Source of the DNA: Fistularia commersonii
Taxonomy: Eukaryota > Chordata > Actinopteri > Syngnathiformes > Fistulariidae
Direction of reading: 5' to 3'
Length of the DNA: 64,000 nucleotides
NCBI GenBank assembly: GCA_037954325.1
Contig: JBBMNZ010000001.1
Location: forward strand, 12,353,758 to 12,417,757
The translations under genes were made by a program, and so were the position numbers. A model generated the notes under the pieces. That model saw only the letters and a list, made by a program, of their open reading frames with translations. It did no database searches and had not been told where the DNA came from. The stretch's first letter is position 1. Every line of letters starts with the position of its first letter. Positions 11,936 to 21,777 of this stretch are shown one piece after another.

Positions 11936-13431
11936 ATTTGCAATCTGTATTACATTGAATTTTCCCCGCCTGTTGCGAGAATAACCCGTTTCATTTTTAA
12001 ATCCATCGGGTTTTTTTTCTGGAAGAACATACAAGTCACACTCTGTGATAGAATGTTCTGACATCAAAATAACATTGTCCAAGCTATATCAACACTTCTC
12101 TGACTTGGTTCTGATTTCTTTTGCCCACAGAACAATGATCACAGCCTTCAGGTCCTTTGAGTTCACATCCCATAATTACAGATGGGCAACCCTTAATCTG
12201 CTATGTTAGGAACATTTTATCCTCCACATAGAAAAACAGCAGCTCCATAAAAGTTAGATGAAGGCTCAACTTCTACTCCACAAACATTTTGTAAAACAAA
12301 AAGTTGGAGATACCCCCCTCCCCTTCAGTGGGGACAATGGTGGGTTAACAAAGCTTAACAACAATAGCCCACTCCCCAAATCTTCCACTGGCTTGACTTC
12401 AAGTAGTTGCCATTGTCTTTCATTGTTATTGTAGCAAATGTGTGAGGATGGTAAAAAAAAAGAAGGAAAAACGGATGATGGTGGCTGGAATTTGCCAGAG
12501 CAGAACGCTCGAGTATCCACTACACTTACCCAGTCCTCCAAGGAATATCACACACAATGCATTGAAGGAATCCAGCTTCTTCATACACTACTGTCCCCAT
12601 GTGTTATACAATCAGCATCCTCCGGTTCCCCACGACTTCTGGACAAAAAAAACCTCGACCTTTGACATTTTCCTCCTATACAAAAAAGAAAATACAATCT
12701 GGAACAAAATGAGACCAGTCAACCAGAAGTTGGAGGCAAATCATGCAGATGAGACAACAGCATAAATAATTCACACAAGTGTTATTGCTCCCTGGGGATG
12801 TAAAACACCATATTGTGACTTGCCTCAAAATACCAGTAGGTTGTGATCTGCGAATAGACAGCATCAGCTGCAAGCGTCTCTCACAAACTGTGCATATGTG
12901 TCAATCTCCCTGTCTCACTTCCTCCTCTCAGAAATCCTGTGATAGTGAGATTATCTGAGGTGATCAGAGTTCTTGGCCGCTCTATGCTGCCAAGTAATTA
13001 CTGATTACAGTTACCACGCAAGTGGAGGACATACCTAATAAAGTAATGGTATTGCACATTCAGATTCCACGATTATATTTGTTCCCTCATGGCGATCAAA
13101 ATATGATAAAACGTTTCATTTTTGTGTCGTTAATCTCAAGGTAGGATGAAAAATAATCAGAGAAGTTAGCGTAAACTTGATGACTTGAGATAAACACATT
13201 GCAAAGAGACTGGTGGAACCAGCAAGAACAGTTCGTGACAACGTTTGCTGCAGGTATCACACGGTTAGACTGCCACCTGGTGGTTCTAATGTGCAAGTTA
13301 TTGATTCTATATGCGGGATCAGCAAGGTAATTTTTACTAATTAAAACTCTCAGAAGTTTACTGATGGGGGGGGGGGGGTATCACCACTGCAAAGTCTCTG
13401 TTTCATCATTCAAGTCAATTACACTCATTTA
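11936..13431. other. Intergenic, no gene seen
   Basis: No coding exon, RNA gene or defined repeat is recognised. A run of 13 G lies at 13366-13378. Confidence 0.5.
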
Positions 13432-14370
13432 ATTTGGAGATGATCGTGGACCTGAGGAATGGAGAAAAGACTCCCTGGTCATCCGGGAGCTTGAAGTAGC
13501 GTGGTTGTTTTAAATACCAAAATGTCAACATGGATGGGGACCTCAACTGGTCACTCAGCACCACACAGCTGTTTCAGAAGGCTTTAAAGTGGCTGTACTT
13601 TCTGAGGAGGCTGAAGTGTGATACGTCACTTTCCTCAGCAACTTCTACAGCAACACTGTTGAGGGCAACTGGGCCAGTTACTGGCAGCCCCATTGCTATG
13701 GCGTGTGAGTGCCCGCAGGGAGTGGTGAAGACTGTGGAGGAGTAAAGCAGGCAGTCCACTGCTCTCTCTACCACCTTCGCGTCCTTGGAAGGGCTGCCTC
13801 CATCCTGAAGGACCACACCCACTCCACAGCACGAAGTCTTCACACTTCTATTCTCAGGCCAGAGGGTCATAAGTATGAAATGTAGGACCTCTAGACTGAA
13901 GAACTGTTTCTATCCCGCTACCATCAGATTCCTAAACAGCTGACGGGAGTTTACAGCCATGGCCGACCTCTGAACAATCAGCTGCATTTTGACGTTACAT
14001 TTCAACTTGCACTTTTTTCCAGAAGCACACTCCTCGCTGATACTGCACTTAAGTCGTCAAACTCGTCTGACCTCCCTCAGAATAATCACAGGGTGCTTGC
14101 ACTCAACTGTTCACCTTTTCTATTTACACACTTTTTAATTTGAACCTTTTAATTTGCACATGTTTAACTTAAACAATGTATTGCTAACCATGGCATACAG
14201 TAATAGTTGACAAAATGGTATATAGTCTGCACGACATTATTTAGATTTCTTTTGAATCTTTTAGATGTTGCCTTTTAATTGTTGTTATTGCATACTATTT
14301 TTATTCATTTTCTGGGATTTACTGGGGACAGCAAAGAAGAAATTCAATTGTACAGGGAAACTATTTCATA
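13432..14370 (+). mobile_element. L2/CR1-type LINE remnant (3' part)
   Basis: Broken frames on the plus strand resemble the C-terminal end of an L2/CR1-type reverse transcriptase: a MIVDLRN-like piece at the start, then DLNWSLSTT and KALKWLYFLRRLK, and farther on a degenerate stretch near the position of the usual HPAH/LLPSG region. Several stops and frame changes interrupt it. The 3' end CAGCAAAGAAGAAATTC... near 14327-14352 resembles the tail of such elements. It is 5'-truncated and no target duplication was found. Clade assignment is from recall of motifs only. Confidence 0.65.
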
Positions 14371-15071
14371 TCGTTCAAATGAAAAGAGACACTATGAAGC
14401 CATTTTTGCTTAACTTTAGTCGTTGATTTTAGTATTTGAGGCTTAAATAACTTGTTTATCAAGATTCTAAAAATGTCTGTCCTTTTTTATCTTGATCAAT
14501 AAAAATGTACTTTAAATACAAGGTGGCACTACATTCTAAATGTACAAATATGCATGTTTATTAAGGACTTCTTTTTAAAAACGATTTCTCTATCATCTTT
14601 ATATACTGAAAACTTTGCTGTAAACCACTTATAAGATATATCCAAGCTGTTACTACAGTGATTTTAAACTAGCTTTGAAACTTTACCAGCATAAAGAAAT
14701 ATATGTGTGAAAATGGAGAATCAATTAAAACATCTTTTTAAATGATCGAATCAGTTCAAATGGGGAAAAAAAAATTAAGCTGAATTAAACAATGGGATGC
14801 GTTGGTGAGACGTGAATAAGTAAGATATCTAATGACATCTGTACATGTTTGTATGTAAGGTTATGTGTGTGTGTATTTTCACTAAGATTAATGAGGCAAT
14901 AATTTTGCTCTGAACCACTCAGGATTGCGTCACATGACTTTTTAAGTGTTTTTTTGAAAGACATTTGCACAAATTTCATTTCGTTTCACAAAATGGGGAT
15001 TAAGGCAGCTAATCACATATGTGGAAGGGGCACGGGAGTTAATCAATTTACTTTGATTGTTTTTAAAATGT
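14371..15071. other. Intergenic, no gene seen
   Basis: AT-rich sequence without recognisable genes or repeats, ending at the LINE target-site duplication. Confidence 0.5.
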
Positions 15072-15092
15072 ACTAATATTTTACCATATCAA

Positions 15093-17971
15093 AGAAGTCA
15101 AAAAAGGAGAAGAGGGAGGTGTGTTCGGAAGCAGAGAGAGAAGAGGAAAGGCAAGAGTCTGGGACTGAGAGTAGGGTCTTTGAATATCGGAACAATGACA
15201 GGAAAAGGTAGAGAGTTGGTCGACATGATGCAGAGAAGGAAGGTGGATATACTGTGTGTCCAGGAGACCAGGTGGAAAGGTACTAAGGCTCGGAGCTTAG
15301 CAGCAGGCTTTAAGTTGCACTATCATGGTACTGACAAGAAGAGAAATGGAGTAGGAGTTATATTGAAGGAGGAGTTTGTTAGGAACGTCCTGGAGGTGAA
15401 AAGAATGTCAGATAGACTAATGAGTCTGAAACTGGAAATTGAAGGTGTGATGCTCAATGTTGTTAGTGGCTATGCCCTACAGGTAAGATGTGAGTTTGAG
15501 CTAAAGGAGACGTTCTGGATTGAGCAACAAGAAGTGATGCAGAATATTCCCAGAGATGAGAGTGGTAGTTGGTGCAGACTTCAATGGGCATGTTGGTGCA
15601 GGCACTAGAGGGGATGAAAAAGCGATGGGCAGATTTCGTATACAGGATAGGAACGCAGAGGGACAGATGGTCGTAGACTTTGCAAAAAGGATGGGAATGG
15701 CTGTAGTGTACACAATTTTTTCCAGAAAATACAGGAACATAGGGTAAGTTATAAGAGCTGAGGTAAGAGCACGCAGGTAGACCACATCTTGTATAGATGA
15801 GGTAACCTGAAAGAGATCAGTGACTGCAAAGTAGTTGTAGGTGAGAGTGTGGCCAGACAGCATAGGATAGTGGTTTGTAAGATGACTTAAGTGACAAGAC
15901 AGATCAAGTGGACAAAGGCAGAGCAGAGAACAAATTGGTAGAAGCTGAAAAGGGAGGAGTGTTGTATGGTTTTCAGGGAGGAGTTCAGAAAGGCTCTGGG
16001 TGGTCAGGGAGAGCTTCCAGGTGACTGGACAACTACAGCTAATGTTTTCAGGGAGACAGGTAAGAGAGTACTTGGTGTGGCATCTGGAAGGAAGTAGACA
16101 AGGAGATTTGGTGGTGGAATGAGGAAGTGCAGGAGTACAAACAGAGAAAGCGGTTAGCAAAGAGGTGGGACACAGAGGACTGAAGAGAACAGACAGTAGC
16201 ACAGGAAGATACAGCTTAAGGTAAAGATAGAGGTAGCAAAGGCAAAACAAAGGGCGCACAATGACTTGTATGCTCGGTTGGACAGTAAGGAGGGAGAAAA
16301 GGATTTATACAGGTTGGCAAAACAGAGAAATAACAATGGAAAGGCTGTACAACAGGTCCAGGTGATTAAGGATAGAAAGGGAAATATATTGACGGATGCT
16401 AGAAGAGTGATGGGAAGATGGAAAGAGCACTTTGAAGAGATGATGAATGTGGAAAATGAAATAGAGACAAGGGTAGAAGAGGTGACAATTGTAGACCACA
16501 AAGTAGGAGAGATTCGTAAAAGTGAAGTGAGGAACGCATGGAAGAGGATGAAGAGCGGAAAGGCAGTTGGTCCTGATGATATACCTGCAGAGGTGTGGAA
16601 GTGTTTAGGAGAGGCAGCGGGGAAGAGTTTCTGACTAAATTATTCAACAGGATCATAGAGAGTGAGAAGATGCTTCAGGAATGGAGCTGAAGTGTGATGG
16701 TGCCCATTTTTAAGAATAGGGGGATGTGCAGAATGGCCGCAACTATTGAGGGATAAAGTTAATGAGCCATACAATGAAGTTATGGGAAAGAGTAGCAGAA
16801 ACTAGACTGAGAGAAAAAATCAACAATTGTGAAGAGCATTATGGCTTCATGCCAAGAAGTACCACAGATGCAGAATTTGCTTTGAGAATACTAACAGAGA
16901 AGTGCAGAGAAGGCCAGAGGGAGCTGCATTGTGTTTTTGTAGACCTAGAAAAAGCATATGACAGGGTGCCAAGAGAGGAACTCTGGTATTGTATGAGGAA
17001 GTCTGGAGTGGCAGAGAAGTATGTTAGACCGCTGCAGGACATGTATACCAGCTGTGACTCAGTGGAGTGCTGTAGGGGTAACACAGAAGTTCAAGGAGGC
17101 AGGACTCCATCAGGCATCAGTTCCGAGCCCGTTCTTGATTGTAGTGGTTATGGACTGGCTGACAGATGAGGTCAGACAAGAATCTCCATGGACCGCAATG
17201 TTTGCAGACGACATTGTGCTTTGCAGTGAGAGCTGAGAACAGGTCTAGAGGTGGAGGTATGCGCTGGAAAGGAGAGGAACGTAAGTTAGTCACAGCAAGA
17301 CAGAGTATATGTGTGTGAATAAGAGGAACCCGGGTGGAACGGTGAGGCTACAGAGAGTGGCGATCAAGAAGTTGGAGGATTTCAGGTACTTGGGGTCAAC
17401 AGTTCAGAGCAGCGGAGAGCGTGGAAAAGAGGTGAAGAGACAGATCCAAGCAAGTTGGAATGGGTGGGGAAAAGTGTCAGGGGTACTATGCGATAGAAGA
17501 CCATCAGCCATAATGAAAGGAAAGGTGTATAAGATAGAGGTGAGACCATCAATGCTGTATGGCTTTTAAACAGTCACAATAACGAAGACAGGAGGCAGAG
17601 CTAGAGGTCGCAGAGATGAAGATGCCAAGGTTCTCTTTGGGAGTGAACAGGATGGATAGGATCAGGAATGAGTCCATCAGAGGGAAAGGACATGTCAGAT
17701 GTTTTGGAGAGAAGGTCAGAGGAGCCAGAGGGAAATTGTTGTGTTATGTACAGAGGAGGAATAGTGAACGTATTGGTAGACGAATGCTGGAATTGGAGCG
17801 GCTAGGTAGGAGGTCTTGAGGAGGACCAAAGAGAAGATTTATGGGAGAAGTGAGAGAGGATATGGAAGTACATTAATTAGTTTTAGAGAGGAGGATACAG
17901 TGAATATGGTTAGATTGAGAAGGTTGATTTCTGTGGTGACCCCTGAAGGGAAAAGCCGAAAAGAGAAGAAG
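15093..17971 (+). mobile_element. RTE-type non-LTR retrotransposon, decayed
   Basis: The element is bounded by a perfect 21-base direct repeat (15072-15092 and 17972-17992), its target-site duplication. An apurinic endonuclease domain comes first (LNIGTMTGKGRELVDMM, ILCVQETRWKG, NGVGVILKEEF, GADFNGHVGAG; 15170-15620). The reverse transcriptase follows (SGKAVGPDDIPAEVWKC near 16560; CVFVDLEKAYDRVPREELW near 16930; FADDIVLCSES near 17200), then a C-terminal region. Stops and frameshifts break the frame many times, for example after 15608 and 16634, so it is dead. The 3' end carries GGTGACCCCTGAAGGG and AGAAGA repeats, a form common in fish RTE elements. At 2.9 kb it is near full length or slightly 5'-truncated. 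Confidence 0.9.
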
Positions 17972-18372
17972 ACTAATATTTTACCATATCAACACTTGAC
18001 ATGTCGAAGAATCAGTTGAAAAGAAAGGGAGCACTGCTTTCATTTTTGCCTTCAGCCTGCACTCACCTTAGTCTTCCTGAGGGTACAAATTTTCTCTGTT
18101 TGAACAATGAGCAATTCTTCATCAAAAGATTGATGTTAATAGAGAGATGAAGCACACACGTGATGCACATATGCGTCATTCTCCACAGACAACATGGCAG
18201 AAAGCCAGGGAACAAGTAAAACCAGTTCAAAGATTATGATGATGAAATTATGAGATGAACATGGAAATATTTCTAATTCTAATAATCAAGTTGTGGTAAG
18301 CCCTGACAGCAGAAGCTGTGATAAATGGCTGAAACACCCTGTGATGCCAAGGCACACAACTGATGTTGTGCG

Positions 18373-18394
18373 TAACCCTAACCCTAACCCTAAA
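18373..18394. repeat. Interstitial telomere-type repeat
   Basis: Three tandem CCCTAA units plus a partial one (plus strand). It is short and isolated. Confidence 0.9.
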
Positions 18395-18419
18395 GCAAAT
18401 AACAGGCTTACATCTGTGT

Positions 18420-18760
18420 CAAACACTTCTTGTCGTGTTTTATCCACATCCTCCTGCCAAGGTTCTCTCTGTGTTGTCTCCATATTTCCTGCGTGGGTTT
18501 TCGCTCATGTTGTTCTCGCTTTGTCCTCCTGCATGGGCTTTCCCTGTTCTCATACTTTGATTCTCTGTTTTCTTTCCATGTTCTTCTCCATGGGTTGTCT
18601 CCAAGTTCTCTCTATCCAAGTTTTCCTGTCTGGGTTCTCTCTGCGTGTTCTCCTTGTTTTCCTGTTTAGATCCTCTCCCTCGTTCCTCATGTCTCCCCTG
18701 CATTGGTTCTCACTATGTTCCCCCACCTGGCAACCATATCTCAAGACCTCCCCATAAGAC
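18420..18760. repeat. Degenerate pyrimidine-rich minisatellite
   Basis: About 340 bases of plus-strand sequence repeat a loose unit containing GTTCTC, TTTCCTG and TGGGTTCTC. The apparent open frames on both strands (for example 18293-18757) come from this low-complexity sequence and show no domain. Confidence 0.6.
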
Positions 18761-18824
18761 ACAGTGCAAACACCAGGGATTGTAACAACTAGTCCTTTCA
18801 TTGAATCGTAATGTCTCTTTTTAA

Positions 18825-19061
18825 CCCTAGAACACTAACGTTCAAATAGGTAACACCATCACTAACGTTGGGTATATTTTACCCAATGCAATATCCTGGA
18901 TAGAATACAGTTTTCATCAATTTATAGATGGGCCGGTGGAAGGAGGGAAATAAACATATAATTAATAACATCAATGAGCAGCTTGAAGCTACCCAAGGAC
19001 CCATAAAACACAATGACAAGAATTGAATGGGTGAAAATCACCCGACGTTAGTGTTCTAGGG
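18825..19061. mobile_element. piggyBac-type MITE
   Basis: The 237-base element has 17-base perfect terminal inverted repeats (CCCTAGAACACTAACGT). It is flanked on both sides by TTAA (18821-18824 and 19062-19065), the target duplication typical of the piggyBac superfamily. It is too short to encode a transposase, so it would have depended on an autonomous relative. Confidence 0.92.
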
Positions 19062-19159
19062 TTAACAAGCAACACAAGAGAGTAAGTAGTCCAAATTGGC
19101 TTCACACTTTTAAAGCACTGTAGTTAATATGTGTGTGTCTTTTCAGAAGTGGGGATGTC

Positions 19160-19547
19160 GTCTGGGTTGGAGACAGTGACAATGAGGAGAAGATAGAGGG
19201 CAGACCTGGAAGTAGCCGAGATGAAGGTGTGGCGGTTCTCTTTGGGAGTGTCCAGGATGAATAGGAACAGAAATGGGTCCATCAGAGGAACAGCCCATGG
19301 TACATGTTTAAGAGATAGAGTCCAATGCCAGACTTAAATGGTTTGAACATGTAAGGCAGAGGAATAGTGAATATAATGATAGAAGGATGCAAGGATGCTG
19401 AGATTGGAAGTGCTAGACAGACGGCCTTGAGGAGGACCAAAGAGGAGATTTATGAAGTTAGTTGGTGTGAGAAAAGAGGATGAGAAGGAAAGGTCAGATG
19501 ATTTGCTGTGTTGACATCTGAAGGGAGCAGCTGAAAGGAAAAGAAGA
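19160..19547 (+). mobile_element. 3' fragment of the same RTE-type LINE family
   Basis: This aligns by eye with the last ~400 bases of the LINE at 15.1-18.0 kb (shared blocks TTCTCTTTGGGAGTG, GAGGACCAAAGA, ATCTGAAGGGAGCAGC-type end), with many substitutions and deletions. It is an older, 5'-truncated copy. No target duplication was found. Confidence 0.85.
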
Positions 19548-20788
19548 TGTCTTTTTGGAAGTGGTCTATAATTAGGAACTGACTCATAGAACAGTGAGAA
19601 AGGAATGAAAGAAAGTGATATTTCAAGATTCTACTCGGTTTATTATGGCTCTCACGTCACCTGGATGACTCCTCGTGTTTGCCTGCAATAGAGGACACAT
19701 TTATCGTATTCACTCTCTGATTCACCTTCACTAGGCAAATGTGTTTCAGGCCTCTTCACTCACCTGGTATGGCAAGTGTGAGAAATCCAGTCTGTCTCAA
19801 TGACATTGACTAAAAATTGACTCTGAGGCACAATCTGATCTTTCCAGCCAAAGTGCCAAAAAACAACTTTGATAATATAGAATAAAAAATAAAAGGTTGT
19901 TATTTTTCTCCTCTGGGACAGGGGGTATTTCCTTTGAGTGAAAACAGACTTTTTTATTGCATTCTGTGGATTTAAAGTTATTTGCTGAGTTTTTTTCATC
20001 TATCTTGAGTATATTCAATATTTTCAGTAAGTAGCTGTCTCTTTTATGCGTTTTTTACATTTTGCTGGGGACTATACGTGTACATATTCTGTGTCATATA
20101 CATGTCATATTCTATATGTCCTAATGTGTGTGTATCTATATAAAATAAATTGTTTCTACAAATATAAACCGTGTGTGTCTGTATATATGTATATATAGGG
20201 TTCAATGTCAAGAGCACCACCTGATTACCAGAAATATTAACAATTTGTTCAGCTGATTGACTGGTTGAGCTCTTACAAAGTGAAAAAAGACAAGTATATG
20301 TAGATTCTATGACTACCCTCAGGCTTAAGTCCTGTTGCCATGGCAATCAAGTGCAAGTGTCCACGCTGGAAAGTATAGAGCATGCAGAATAAGACCATGC
20401 ATTACAGTATTAACTCCTTCACGTTGTCAGGTTTCTATGCGATGGTATCCGAAGAAGTGTTGCACTGCGCTATTTGTCCCGCGAAAAACTGACAAAAAAG
20501 AAAAATCATATTCCTGAAAATCAATTCCCAGCTACGACCACTAGAATGGCTCAATGAGTCGCTACAAACTGCACCTCATTTTTGTCAGTGCTGTGAAAGA
20601 GACGCAGAATGACCTCTATTGCATCCACCTCTCTGGTTTCTGCGATGACAAATAAAAATTCATTGACATTTTTATATTATAAGATATTGGAACATTACAT
20701 GTTTATGAGCATCTTTTGGGAGAGAGCACACATCGGCTTCTTAAACTGAAGGTGATGATCATGGACAGATACTGATGAAGTTTTTTCA
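19548..20788. other. Intergenic, no gene seen
   Basis: No gene or defined repeat is recognised. Confidence 0.5.
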
Positions 20789-20968
20789 GAAATGTTTTTG
20801 CATATTATCTATATATCATTATTATATATTATTATATATTATATTATACATCATCAGATATTATATATCTTTTATATATTATACATTATATATGTGTATA
20901 TATGTATATATTGTGTATATAATGTAACATATATAGATTATATATATAATACATTATGTGTGTATGTG

Positions 20969-21013
<45 letters not shown>
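20789..21013. repeat. AT-rich and (TG)n simple repeat
   Basis: TATATATT/ATTATATA-rich sequence grades into a TA run and then a (GT)n run ending at about 21013. Confidence 0.9.
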
Positions 21014-21016
<3 letters not shown>

Positions 21017-21300
21017 CAGGACAGAAAATTAGAATATTTTGATAAAGTTCTTTATCATCTGTAATGCAATTGAAAAACAAAAAAATACTTTTTCATGATA
21101 TTCTAATATTTTGAGATAGGATTGTTGTGTTTTCTTAAGATGTAAGCCATAATCCGCGATATTAAAATGATAAAAGGCTTGCAGTATTTCAGTTGATTTG
21201 TAATGAATCCAGAATGTATGACATTTTTGTTTTTGTAATTGCATTACAGAAGATAAAGACCTTTATCACAATATTCTAATTTTCTGAGACAGTCTTGTAT
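21014..21300. mobile_element. Non-autonomous DNA transposon with long inverted ends
   Basis: The left end reads AGAAAATTAGAATATTTTGA and continues to ATCATCTGTAATGCAATTG. The reverse complement of the right end reads AGAAAATTAGAATATTGTGA and continues to CTTCTGTAATGCAATTAC. The two ~60-base arms therefore form a long imperfect inverted repeat around an ~165-base centre. It has no coding capacity. The superfamily is not assigned. The boundaries abut TATA-rich DNA and are approximate. Confidence 0.75.
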
Positions 21301-21532
21301 ATGTATATGTTGACGAATACATGTTAGAATCATGCGCTATGAAGTTGGTTTACTCTGAAATCTGCCTGATGTAACTAAAAAACACAATTCATCCCTTATT
21401 TATTACACTTCTGATTCGGGTGTTTATCGATCTTGCGGTTGCGTTACCGTATTGATCTCACGGGTTAAGTTCCCGTTTCGCCCACCATTCAGACACGCAA
21501 CGTGTCGCGGACTCAGATCACGACAGCAACCG

Positions 21533-21777
21533 TGACGTTGCGTGACGTCACGCTTCATCGTCGACACCGGCGGATGAGAGAGGCTTTAAAATGATGGAGG
21601 CGGCGAGGCGTAGTAGTTTCCACGCGTGGCAGGCGGCGGATAAATGGAGTGTCTGGTTGACTGAGGGACAAACCTTACTTTCTGGGGAAGTGGCTTGTCT
21701 ATTCCGGTACCGGGGAAGTGACTTGTCTATTCCGGTACCGTCGAGGGAAGTAATATTTTTGACGCTGTGAAAGCGCG
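21533..21777 (+). promoter_or_regulatory. mfsd2a: mfsd2a promoter and 5' leader
   Basis: This CpG-rich stretch carries a palindromic CRE (TGACGTCA, 21543-21550) with a half site just upstream, and a TATA-like TTTAAAA at 21585-21591. A start site near 21615 is inferred. The leader contains a 7-codon upstream ORF (21644-21664) and two tandem copies of a 28-base unit (21684-21711 and 21712-21739, one mismatch). Confidence 0.65.

Noticed and set aside
11487..12061. Open frames rich in Ile, Asn or Tyr
   Set aside because: They are translations of the (ATT)n microsatellite.
15501..16259. 252-residue minus-strand frame
   Set aside because: It is antisense to the RTE-type LINE, whose plus strand encodes the endonuclease and RT.
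21441..21495. tRNA-like text (ACGGGTTAAGTTCCCGT then CCACCA)
   Set aside because: It has a stem resembling a T-arm, but no acceptor stem, anticodon arm or A box could be folded around it; it lies in CpG-rich promoter DNA.
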